The notes under the pieces: generated by a model | The model's database searches: none | The model's input: the letters and a program-made list of their open reading frames with translations, nothing else | What the model was told of the DNA's origin: nothing | Position numbers and translations under genes: made by a program | NCBI GenBank assembly: GCA_002694035.1 | Contig: NZKY01000054.1 | Span: 21,749-55,331, forward strand | Direction: 5' to 3' | Length of the DNA stretch: 33,583 bases | Source: Opitutia bacterium | GTDB lineage: Bacteria > Verrucomicrobiota > Verrucomicrobiia > Opitutales > Seribacteraceae | In this document: positions 18,456 through 27,445 of the stretch, piece by piece | Layout of the letters: each line of letters begins with the position of its first letter | Numbering within the stretch: position 1 is the stretch's first letter

Positions 18456-19803
18456 CCAACAGTTCAGTATTTCTAATAGCTTCTTTATTATTAGGCTCTA
18501 AATCTAGAACTATTTGATAGTGCATTTTGCTTTTTTCACGCTTTTTTTTCATTAAGGAAATGCGTGCTAGTTGAAGATGAGAGTTAATGTGTTCCCAATT
18601 TAACTCACAAGCATATTCAAAAGACTTTTGAGCTTTATCGATTTCCTTAAAAGATAAATAATGAATTCCTAATTCGTAATGTGCTTCAAAGTTATCAAAG
18701 TCCAGATCAATAATCTTCATTAAATTTTTTTGTTGATCATCAAGAGAAGAAGGAGGATTGATTTTGTGTATGTATAAATGGGTTTTTGAAATTAATTTTC
18801 TAATATTTAATGAATCAGTGTATAACTGCCTTGCCCTATCAAAATCATTTAAATTTGCACTCTTTTTTGATTTTTTCTCAAGTTCTTTTTTTTCTAAATT
18901 TAAAAGTAATTCTGCTTTTTTAAATTCTTCAAATGCTCTTTGTGGTTTTTCCCCTTGAAAATGAATGAGTGCAATATTGAATGAACATTCTGCTTGTCTA
19001 AATTCGCATTCGAATGATTTTTTAAAATATAGATTAGCCGATTTAAAATCCTCATTTAGCAATTTTAAATTAGCAATTTTGTATGACGCTATGCCTTTGG
19101 TTTCATCATGTTTAGTTGATTCCTCCAAAAGTTTAATTGCTTCAGGAAAGTTATTCTTAATGAGTTCTAATTCACCTAGCTTATAAAGTACCTTAGGTCT
19201 GTATTGATCAATCCTAAGAAGGGGAGAGAACATATTTTTGATTTTTAAATAGTCATTTTGAGAATCATTACTTTCATGTAATGTATCCATATGTGAAACC
19301 GCTAGATCAAATTGAGCTTGATGGTGATCAGAAATAAGATCGTTAGTAACTTCAAGTAGCGAAATCTTCTTTTTGTAGTTTTCTTTTTGAGTAATGAGTT
19401 TAGAAAGCAAATAATATGCATTTCCATCATTTGGATCTAATTTGATGATCATTTCCAAATATGGAGATGCAAGATGTTCTGCGTTATAATTTTGTAAAAT
19501 CTTAATTGCTAGCTTGTAATATTTGAGAATGTTTTTCTCGGCGTTGATGGCTTGATCAATTTGAAATTTTGCTTTTTCGAAGGAAGAACAGTAAAGATTT
19601 TTTTTTGCCAGCAAGTAATGAAATTCTGAGGATTTTAAACCCCTTTTGATTGAATTTACAATTAAGTCATCAATCATATCGAATTTTTTGTTTATAAGGT
19701 ATATCTCACAAATTAAAGAAATTGTTGGAATGTGATTAGCATCAATACTGAGTGATTTTCTCAGATGAAACAAAGCTAATTCATTACTGATATTATTGTC
19801 CAA
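18448..19803 (-). CDS. TPR-repeat protein
   Basis: Repeated A.Y.L......A...F..A motifs (e.g. VLYKLGELELIKNNFPEAIKLLEES; AHYELGIHYLSFKEIDKAQKSFEYA). Confidence 0.85.
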   Translation of the reverse strand: MDNNISNELALFHLRKSLSIDANHIPTISLICEIYLINKKFDMIDDLIVNSIKRGLKSSEFHYLLAKKNLYCSSFEKAKFQIDQAINAEKNILKYYKLAIKILQNYNAEHLASPYLEMIIKLDPNDGNAYYLLSKLITQKENYKKKISLLEVTNDLISDHHQAQFDLAVSHMDTLHESNDSQNDYLKIKNMFSPLLRIDQYRPKVLYKLGELELIKNNFPEAIKLLEESTKHDETKGIASYKIANLKLLNEDFKSANLYFKKSFECEFRQAECSFNIALIHFQGEKPQRAFEEFKKAELLLNLEKKELEKKSKKSANLNDFDRARQLYTDSLNIRKLISKTHLYIHKINPPSSLDDQQKNLMKIIDLDFDNFEAHYELGIHYLSFKEIDKAQKSFEYACELNWEHINSHLQLARISLMKKKREKSKMHYQIVLDLEPNNKEAIRNTELLVN

Positions 19804-19833
19804 AATTAATCGATCAGATTTGTAATATTTATA

Positions 19834-21384
19834 TTATTTTTTTCTTCTTCCAGAATTTGTCGACTTCAAATCAATAATGTTAACAGCATCTTTGTTCATT
19901 AATAAAACGGCGAGACTGTAGTGCGCCCTTGCAAATGATGCGTTTAGTTTGATTGCTTTTAAAAACTTTTCGTACGCATTTTTATATTCCATCGCATCGT
20001 AAAGTAGAAGACCCAGTCTGTAATAAGCTTTATCAAATGAGGGGTCAATTTGTATTGCTTTTTCGAAATGAAATTTCGCCTTTTCAGGATTTGGTTCGCT
20101 TAACAATGTTCCATCATTTGCAAGTTTTTGTCCTGATGTTAACAGCTTCGCAAACCAGTAGTGACAAATTGACATTTTAGGATCAATTTCAAGTGCAGTT
20201 TCATAGTTTCTAACGGCCTGATCATGCTCTGCAGGACTATTGAGAATTCTCGCTAAATTAAAATAAGCTTCGACAAAGTTCTGATCCACATCCGTCGCTT
20301 TTTGAAAATGTATTTTTGCTTCATTTAGATCACCATTTTTTTCGCAGTGATGGGCAAGTTCATAGTATGCCAAGGAATATTCAGGGTTAATTTCTAGTGC
20401 TTTGAAAAAATGTTTTTTAGCAAGAGAGGCATCATCATCATCTCTTAGAATCATTGCTAAGTGAAAATGTGCTTGGTCTAATTCGCTATTATACAAAATA
20501 GCTTTTTTAAGATTTTCTTCTGCTTTCTTTAACTCATTTTGTTGTCTTAAAATTACTCCGATTTTAAAATGTGCGAGTGCATTTTCTTTGAAAAACTGTA
20601 CAGATAAATTATAGTGCTTTAATGCTTTCGATAAGTCTTCTTCCCTCTCATAGCAGGATGCCAATAGATAATGAGCTTTTGAATATTCTGAATTAATTCT
20701 TATCGAGCAGAGTAGGGATTTTTTAGCTTTGTTGACCTCATTTTCAAGGAAGAGAAGTTTTGCTAAATTATAGTGCGCTTTGTAATGTTCGGCATCGAGC
20801 TTGATAACTTTTTCAAAGTGTTTTCTGGCTTCAGGGTAATTTGTTTTGTCAATTATCGAACCTTCCTTATTGGTAGCTACTCCACCTGATAGTAATTTAC
20901 CCATAGAGTAGTGAGCTTCGATATAATCACTATTTATATCAATAGCAGTTTCATAATTTTTTCTCGCTTCTTCGAAGTCATCAGCATTGGTAAGAAGGGT
21001 AGCTTTATAATAATAAGCCTGTTCAAAATTTTGATTTATTTCAGTAACTTTATCAAAATTGTTTTTTGCTTCTTCAAAATCTTCGATTTTTATTAATAAT
21101 AATCCATAATTGAAATAAGCATGTGCGAAATTAGGGTCCACTTCTAGTGCATTAAGAAAACAGTTTCTCGCATTTTCTAAGTCGTCGTTAACCGACAAAG
21201 CAATTCCAAGCTCACATTGTGCCTTGGCATAATCAGGTTTAATTTCGACTGCTTTCTTAAAATTTTTTATACACTCTTCAATTGAATTCTCTTCTTTCAA
21301 TAACACACCAAGTTCGTAGTATGCTTCAGCAAATTCTGGATTGAGTGAGATTGCTTTTTCTAAATGCGATCTAGCATTGCTCAT
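19834..21384 (-). CDS. TPR-repeat protein made almost entirely of 34-aa-type repeats
   Basis: Repeated AHYxLAxLLxxxxDxxxAxxxFxKAIEIDPxY units. ORF track start 21423 overlaps the upstream cyclase; MSNARSHLEKAI (start 21384) preferred. Confidence 0.9.
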   Translation of the reverse strand: MSNARSHLEKAISLNPEFAEAYYELGVLLKEENSIEECIKNFKKAVEIKPDYAKAQCELGIALSVNDDLENARNCFLNALEVDPNFAHAYFNYGLLLIKIEDFEEAKNNFDKVTEINQNFEQAYYYKATLLTNADDFEEARKNYETAIDINSDYIEAHYSMGKLLSGGVATNKEGSIIDKTNYPEARKHFEKVIKLDAEHYKAHYNLAKLLFLENEVNKAKKSLLCSIRINSEYSKAHYLLASCYEREEDLSKALKHYNLSVQFFKENALAHFKIGVILRQQNELKKAEENLKKAILYNSELDQAHFHLAMILRDDDDASLAKKHFFKALEINPEYSLAYYELAHHCEKNGDLNEAKIHFQKATDVDQNFVEAYFNLARILNSPAEHDQAVRNYETALEIDPKMSICHYWFAKLLTSGQKLANDGTLLSEPNPEKAKFHFEKAIQIDPSFDKAYYRLGLLLYDAMEYKNAYEKFLKAIKLNASFARAHYSLAVLLMNKDAVNIIDLKSTNSGRRKK

Positions 21385-21389
21385 GATGA

Positions 21390-23675
21390 TTATTTGGTTG
21401 TCATTACCCATACACCATCCCATTCACCCTTAGGTGGATTTTTTTTCATATGGTCACACCTATCTAAGTATAATTGAGCTGCTTTATCATTAGGATTAAT
21501 TTTTTTAACATCTTTAAAAAGTTTTATAGCCTGATCCCACTTTGCCTCATTCCACGAACGGTATCCATCATTAAAAATTCCAAGTGCTTCAACTAAATTT
21601 GGGTAACTACTATCATCATGAAAATCGAGCACCTCATAAACTCCTACAGGTTCTGTCTTACCCTTAACAATAACATAATCAACTTGTCTGGTTCGATAAG
21701 TTGCTTTGACCGCTTTGTAGGTGAATTCACTTATAAGTATATGAGCACCGTATTGCTTGCAAGCACTCTCAATTCTAGCTGCAAGATTAACACCATCACC
21801 AATTACGGTATAATCCATTCTTTTGGGAGATCCAATATTACCAGAAACAATCGAATCTGTATTGATACCCATTCCATGATCTATGGCCATTTTCCCTTCA
21901 GTAGATCTTTTATCATTAAAGACTTTAAGATCAGTCATCATTCTAATGGCAGCCCGAACAGCTCTGTCAGGATCATCATCATGTGGCACAGGTGTTCCGA
22001 AAATACACATCATTGCATCACCAATAAACTTATCAAGCATGCCACCCTCATCTGTGATACAATCAACCATTATGGTAAAGTATTCATTCAGTAATTTGAC
22101 AGTTCCTTGAGCACCTAATTCCTCGGTGATCGTAGTAAAACTTCTAACATCAGAGAAAAGTACGGTACCTACACTTTGTTTGCCGCCCATAATATCATCA
22201 CTATCACCAGCATTCATAAGTTGGTCAGCTAGTTCGGGGTCCATATAGCGTGACATTGTAGACTTCATCCGCTTTTCCGAGCTAATGTCTTCAATCATCA
22301 ACATAATACCGAGATTCTCCTTTTTTTGACCAATAAGAGGAAGAAGAGAAATATTCACCGATAATTTCTCGCTATCAAGAATGATTTCATGATCTAGAAA
22401 TTCTTCTTCTTCTTCAACTTTTTCAAGTTTGTTAAGCAACCAATCATTTTTATTACTCAAGATGTCTTTTATTGGTTGCTCGAGAATATCGGAAACAATC
22501 GGAATCTTCAATATCCTTAGGCCAGCTGTATTACATGTTTTGACAATACCATTTTCATCAATTGTGAGCACAGCATCATGCATACTGGAAAGAATACTTT
22601 CAGAGTAGTTCTTCTGATTCTGAACATCGTCAAACAGTTTGGCATTTTCAATACCCATGGAAATCTGGGAAGTAAACGCAGCAAGTCTTTTTTCATCTTC
22701 AGAATTAAATGAACCTCCTCTTTTATTTAATACCTGACTTACCCCAATTGTTTTACCTTCTTTGTTTAAGACAGGCATGCAAAGAATTGATCTTGTAAAA
22801 AATCCAGTCTGTTTATCAAAACTTGGATTAAATCTTAAATCAGCGTATGCGTGAGGAATGTTGACGGGTTTACCGGTAGTAAAGACAGTCCCCGCAATTC
22901 CAAGATGATTAGGGAATTTAATAACCGATTTTTCATCCAAACCTTCCCCGACTTCTGTATAAAGTTCATTTGTTTTTTCGTCGTTTATGAAAAGGGTAGC
23001 CCTTTCGCAGTCTAACATTGTAGAAATAGTCGTAATAATTTTCTGCAAAAGTGGAGTTAGTTCCAATTCAGATGATACTTGTGAAACAACATCAAGGAAT
23101 TCAAGCTCTTGCTTTCTGGCAGCTTCTATTTGTTCGACAATGATATTTCCCTGAATTGCAATGGCAGCCTGTTCAGTCATTGCTTCAAGTAGGTCTAAAT
23201 CGTCTTGTTCGAATTCACCGTCAATTTTGTTTAGAATTTGAGAAACTCCAATTTCCTCACCAGAAACAGTTCGTAAAGGTGCACAAAGAATACTTTTAGT
23301 TCTAAATCCTGTCCTGACATCAACAGCTTTATTAAAGCGGTCATCTTTATAAGCATCATGGATTATAGCCCCTTCATTTCTTGTAAAAACCCAACCCGCA
23401 ACTCCTTTGGTGTTTAATATTCTGATTTCTCTTCTAAAACTCCCCTGAGCTATTCTTGAATATAGTTCACCGGTTGCCGGATCGTTAAGGAAAATTGTGC
23501 CTCTTTCAGCACCAATGGTTGTAGTTGTAATCTTTACTAGTGTTTCTAGTGCTTCATCGAGGCTCTTGGTTTTGGCGAGGTCAGTAGTTACCTGTAGCAG
23601 CATGTCGGAAAACCTTTCTGTCCTTTTAGACTTCGGGTTAGAAGATTTCTCTTTATTTTTTTCTTTTTCTTGCAT
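21390..23675 (-). CDS. GAF-GAF-PAS class III adenylate/guanylate cyclase
   Basis: Two GAF domains (GAERGTIFLNDPATGELYS...; CERATLFINDEKTNELYTEV...), PAS-like segment, catalytic core VLFSDVRSFTTITEELG...MLDKFIGDAMMCIFGTP...YTVIGDGVNLAARIESACKQYG. Confidence 0.95.
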   Translation of the reverse strand: MQEKEKNKEKSSNPKSKRTERFSDMLLQVTTDLAKTKSLDEALETLVKITTTTIGAERGTIFLNDPATGELYSRIAQGSFRREIRILNTKGVAGWVFTRNEGAIIHDAYKDDRFNKAVDVRTGFRTKSILCAPLRTVSGEEIGVSQILNKIDGEFEQDDLDLLEAMTEQAAIAIQGNIIVEQIEAARKQELEFLDVVSQVSSELELTPLLQKIITTISTMLDCERATLFINDEKTNELYTEVGEGLDEKSVIKFPNHLGIAGTVFTTGKPVNIPHAYADLRFNPSFDKQTGFFTRSILCMPVLNKEGKTIGVSQVLNKRGGSFNSEDEKRLAAFTSQISMGIENAKLFDDVQNQKNYSESILSSMHDAVLTIDENGIVKTCNTAGLRILKIPIVSDILEQPIKDILSNKNDWLLNKLEKVEEEEEFLDHEIILDSEKLSVNISLLPLIGQKKENLGIMLMIEDISSEKRMKSTMSRYMDPELADQLMNAGDSDDIMGGKQSVGTVLFSDVRSFTTITEELGAQGTVKLLNEYFTIMVDCITDEGGMLDKFIGDAMMCIFGTPVPHDDDPDRAVRAAIRMMTDLKVFNDKRSTEGKMAIDHGMGINTDSIVSGNIGSPKRMDYTVIGDGVNLAARIESACKQYGAHILISEFTYKAVKATYRTRQVDYVIVKGKTEPVGVYEVLDFHDDSSYPNLVEALGIFNDGYRSWNEAKWDQAIKLFKDVKKINPNDKAAQLYLDRCDHMKKNPPKGEWDGVWVMTTK

Positions 23676-26043
23676 TTTTGACCTCCAATTCAGCCCTCAA
23701 TTCTATTATTGTTTCTTGAAGTTGTTTGTGTTCCAGAGTTTTCAACTGATTTTGCTTTTGCAATTTTTCCTCCTGAAAGTGTTTTTTACTGTCTATCTCA
23801 TCCCTTAGTGCATTTACCATACTTTTGAAATGATTTATTTCTCTGTTTTGCGTACTTAAAGCTTTTTGAACAGCGTCGTTTTTACTAGCTTCTAGTTCAA
23901 TTAGTTTATCCCTGAGTGTATTTATATTTTTCCGTAAATTTTTAATTTCGTTGTTAGAAGTATTTTCTGAAGCTTGTTTAAGTTCATCCTTTTTAATTTT
24001 TAAAGTTTCTACTTGATCTCTTAAATTGACAATAGAAGATTTTAGCTGATCGTTTTCTTTGGCAGAAGCAAGATAAGCTTTTTGGATGCCTGCTTCATTC
24101 TCAATGGTTTTGTTTTCAAGTTCTTCCCTTAAGTTAGAAATATTTTCTTTTAGATATTTGATTTCGCTTTCTTTAGTAGAAACTGCTCTTTGAATTGAAT
24201 CCTCCTTTTCTTGTGTTATGCGGTCAATTTTTTCTCTAGCTAATACAACATTTTCTTTAAGTGTTTTTATTTCAATGGAAAAACCTGCTTCCACACTTTG
24301 TTTTATTGCTTTCTCATTAATCTGAGATTCTTCTAGATCAATCCGTAAATCTACGACAGTTTGTTTGAGTGCTGCGATTTCATGCTCATAAGATGCACTA
24401 ACTTTTTGAACTTTATCATCATTGCGTGAATTGGAAAGGTCGATTTGGTTTCTAAGTGTACGAACGGATTCCTTAAGTTGATTTATTTCTTTTACAGAAT
24501 CAGCGTGAGCTTTTTGCACACTTTCCTCTTCTTTGATTTGGGCCTTATCTAATTCTTCACGTAGAGTTACAGTAAGGTCTTTTAAAGACCTAATTTCGTT
24601 CTCTTTTTCACTCTTAATCTTTTGTGCGCTAGCCTCAGAATCAAGTTGTTGGTTTTCTAGTTGTTTTCTTAATGAAGCAAGAGAATTTTTGAGCTGTTGG
24701 ATTTCTTGATTAGAAATCGCCGAAGCCTTTTGAACGGCGTCTTCTTTTTCGACTAGTTTCTTTTCGAGTTCATCTCTTAGTTCTGCAACAGTATTTTGTA
24801 GCGATTTTATTAGGGAATTTGCCTGCGAAGTAGCTTTTTGAATATTGTCTTCTTCGCGAGCTTTTAGAGTTTCTAAATTTTCCCTAGTTACAGATAAAGA
24901 ATTTTTCAACTGCTGGATCTCTGTATTTGCAAAAGTTTGTGCTTGCTGTACAGCTTCCTCTTTTTCTACTAACACTCTCTCGATTTCCGTTCTAATTTCG
25001 GAAATTGTGCTTTTGAGTGATTTAATTTCAATTCTAGAAGAGGACTTTATTTTTTGAATGCGGTCAGCTTCGCGAGATTTATTGATTTCGAGATTGTCAC
25101 GTGCCAATGCGAGAGAGTTCTTGAGCTGCTCTATTTCATTGTGTGATTTAGAAATTGCAGATTGAATATTTTCACTTTCCTTGTTTGCGGCAACTTCCAA
25201 TTCTACCCTCAATTTTTGAACTGTATTTTTAAAATCTTCTATTTCCTTTGCATAATTAACCTGTAATTTTTGAATTTTGTCTTGTTCTTCTTCCTTTTGT
25301 CTATCGAGTTTACTTCTTATCAATAAGAGGTTTGATTTTAGTGATCCAATTTCTTGAAGGTTAGTTGATTGTGCTTTTTGAACCGCGTCTTCTTTAGCAC
25401 TTTCTGCTACTTCCAAAAGTTTGTTTAGCTCGAAAATAGTTCTCTTATGTTCATTGATCTCAGAAGTGAAATTAGATTTTGTTCGTTGAATAATTTGTTC
25501 ATTGTCGAGATTGATATTGTTAATCTTCTCTCTTAGTTTTTCTGAGGATGATTTTAGTTGAGCTATTTCTTGTTGAAAGCCTCTGCTTATTTGCTGTTTG
25601 ATTTCTTGCTTTTCTGCTTCACTCTGATCGAGAGACTTTCTAAGTTCAACAAGACTTGTCTTCAGATTTAATGAATCTAAATTCTCTTGTGACTTTAATT
25701 TTTGAATTTCTTCCTCATTTTTTGTCTTTTGAAATTGGATTTCCTCTCTTAAATTTTTAATCGTACTTTTTAGTTGCTTGATTTCTAAGGAATTATTGAG
25801 GGAAATTTCTTGTTTTTTTTCCTCAAAACCAACTTGTAGTCTTTCATTTTCTTCTCGTTGCTTTTCTATTATTTTACGGTAATTTCTTTTCTCCTTTTCG
25901 AAATTTGAAATCACGGTCCCAACTTCTTCATCTTTCTCCCTGGAGCATTCATCCAGTTCATTTCTTAGGGAAAGAATGGTTTGTTTTAAAAACCGATTTT
26001 CTTGGGATAAAATTAGAGCCTCTTCTTCAGATAAATGAGACAT
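23653..26043 (-). CDS. Long coiled-coil protein of uninterrupted 36-residue repeats
   Basis: Repeat consensus EIxxLKxxIxxLRxELExxxxxxExxxQKAxxxxxx, 21 full copies plus one partial; no family recognised. Confidence 0.9.
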   Translation of the reverse strand: MSHLSEEEALILSQENRFLKQTILSLRNELDECSREKDEEVGTVISNFEKEKRNYRKIIEKQREENERLQVGFEEKKQEISLNNSLEIKQLKSTIKNLREEIQFQKTKNEEEIQKLKSQENLDSLNLKTSLVELRKSLDQSEAEKQEIKQQISRGFQQEIAQLKSSSEKLREKINNINLDNEQIIQRTKSNFTSEINEHKRTIFELNKLLEVAESAKEDAVQKAQSTNLQEIGSLKSNLLLIRSKLDRQKEEEQDKIQKLQVNYAKEIEDFKNTVQKLRVELEVAANKESENIQSAISKSHNEIEQLKNSLALARDNLEINKSREADRIQKIKSSSRIEIKSLKSTISEIRTEIERVLVEKEEAVQQAQTFANTEIQQLKNSLSVTRENLETLKAREEDNIQKATSQANSLIKSLQNTVAELRDELEKKLVEKEDAVQKASAISNQEIQQLKNSLASLRKQLENQQLDSEASAQKIKSEKENEIRSLKDLTVTLREELDKAQIKEEESVQKAHADSVKEINQLKESVRTLRNQIDLSNSRNDDKVQKVSASYEHEIAALKQTVVDLRIDLEESQINEKAIKQSVEAGFSIEIKTLKENVVLAREKIDRITQEKEDSIQRAVSTKESEIKYLKENISNLREELENKTIENEAGIQKAYLASAKENDQLKSSIVNLRDQVETLKIKKDELKQASENTSNNEIKNLRKNINTLRDKLIELEASKNDAVQKALSTQNREINHFKSMVNALRDEIDSKKHFQEEKLQKQNQLKTLEHKQLQETIIELRAELEVKNARKRKK
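23734..26001 (-). repeat. 21 tandem degenerate 108-bp (36-codon) repeats within the coiled-coil gene
   Basis: Counted by hand in the protein: residues 15-770 divide into 21 units of exactly 36 aa. Confidence 0.93.
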
Positions 26044-26168
26044 AAAATATTCTATTAAATTAAATTTTTATCTCATTGCAATCAAGATTACTTTTTCCAT
26101 TTTAATTTTGCTTGCAATGTTTCTTTGACAGATTTTTTCTATTTAACTCGTCCTACTTAGACTCAACA

Positions 26169-27356
26169 ATGAAACTTTTATTATCAAAATTTACTTGCAT
26201 TATATTCCTTCTGTTTGGATCTTGCTCGGAAAATATTGATCAAACTGAAAAGAATGGCACCAATCCTTCTGGCGATACTGACCGAAGAAAATCCTTGGTC
26301 GAAACGCTCACGAAGAATTCTTCTTTCGAAAAAAAAGTCGACTTTGAAAATCTTTTAAGCTCAGGTAAAAATCTACCTACAATAGATGTCGACACTGATA
26401 ACGAAGATATAACAATTATTGGTACAACCAAATCTTCCCCCAATATTTCGGAAAAACTTGATGGAAATGATTTAGCCGCAGAAAAAGCTTTTAAAAATCT
26501 TGAAGTTAATTCATTGGAGCATCAAAAATCAATTGATGATCTTCGCTTAATAAACCGTAAGAAAGATCAAACAATTTCTACTCTTACAAAACTTAATGAT
26601 GAACTTGTAAAAGAAATCAAAAAATTGAAAGGGCAGACTTATTCCAATTTTGCAATTGAAAGTTCTATTCCAAACAAACCCGTAACCGATCTTGGCGTTT
26701 TAAGAAGTGAAATAAAGAAACTAAAAAATAATCTTGCTCTCAAGTCGGAGGAATTGAAAAGTCTAAGATTCAGAAATGATTCGTTAGAAGGTAGAATAAT
26801 CGAATTAGAAAAATCACCATCCATAACAACATCTGATTTACTTCCTAGATTTAACGAACAAAACAGCTTAAGCAATATTACAAGTTCTAACTACAGAGGA
26901 GAAATTGTATCTGGTGAATGTACATTGCAATTTGAAGCTGTTGTTACAGCGTTGAATGGCAAAAGCAAAGAAGCTTTTTTTACTGAATTTTTTGTTTTAC
27001 CATCACACTTGGAAGAGATTCTAAGAAAAGGCGGAATTCAATTGAGTGAATATTCTGGTGTTGATACCTATGCCGAATTGTGGGCACGTTCCCGAAAAAA
27101 TTCATTTCTTTTTCCAGGTGTACACAAAGATATTAGATCGTTATTGCTTGACTTTATTCAAAATGGAAGCGGGCAAAGGATTCGTACGGATGTCAATGGG
27201 GAGGGCGTTGTCTCTGGTCTTTCTTCCGGTAAATATTTCGTAATTGGCACTGCTTCTTTGGGTAAGGTTGGTGTTACTTGGAATGTTCCGGTTATTTTAA
27301 ACAATGGTAATAATAAGATTTCACTTACACTAGCAAATTGTGATTGGAGCCTTTAA
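26169..27356 (+). CDS. Predicted lipoprotein with central coiled coil and C-terminal beta-sandwich-like region
   Basis: MKLLLSKFTCIIFLLFGSCSEN (lipobox-like LFGSC); coiled coil KKLKNNLALKSEELKSLRFRNDSLEGRIIELEK. ORF track start 26112 is probably too long. Confidence 0.75.
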   Translation: MKLLLSKFTCIIFLLFGSCSENIDQTEKNGTNPSGDTDRRKSLVETLTKNSSFEKKVDFENLLSSGKNLPTIDVDTDNEDITIIGTTKSSPNISEKLDGNDLAAEKAFKNLEVNSLEHQKSIDDLRLINRKKDQTISTLTKLNDELVKEIKKLKGQTYSNFAIESSIPNKPVTDLGVLRSEIKKLKNNLALKSEELKSLRFRNDSLEGRIIELEKSPSITTSDLLPRFNEQNSLSNITSSNYRGEIVSGECTLQFEAVVTALNGKSKEAFFTEFFVLPSHLEEILRKGGIQLSEYSGVDTYAELWARSRKNSFLFPGVHKDIRSLLLDFIQNGSGQRIRTDVNGEGVVSGLSSGKYFVIGTASLGKVGVTWNVPVILNNGNNKISLTLANCDWSL

Positions 27357-27386
27357 TTTAAGATTATATTTTATTTGCCATAAATT

Positions 27387-27417
27387 AAGTTAATGTATGT
27401 TCTAGATACATTAAGTT
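27387..27417. promoter_or_regulatory. Inverted repeat (aagTTAATGTAT-gttctag-ATACATTAAgtt), operator or weak terminator candidate
   Basis: 9-bp perfect arms 27390-27398 / 27406-27414, extended by 2 bp after one G:G mismatch; lies 29 nt before the DUF1538 start. Confidence 0.5.
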
Positions 27418-27445
27418 TAGTTAATTACTACAACCCATTAACGAT

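Noticed and set aside
19834-26043. Periodic DNA repeats resembling an array
   Set aside because: Repeats are degenerate coding repeats (TPR and 36-aa coiled coil), not identical repeats with unique spacers; no CRISPR.
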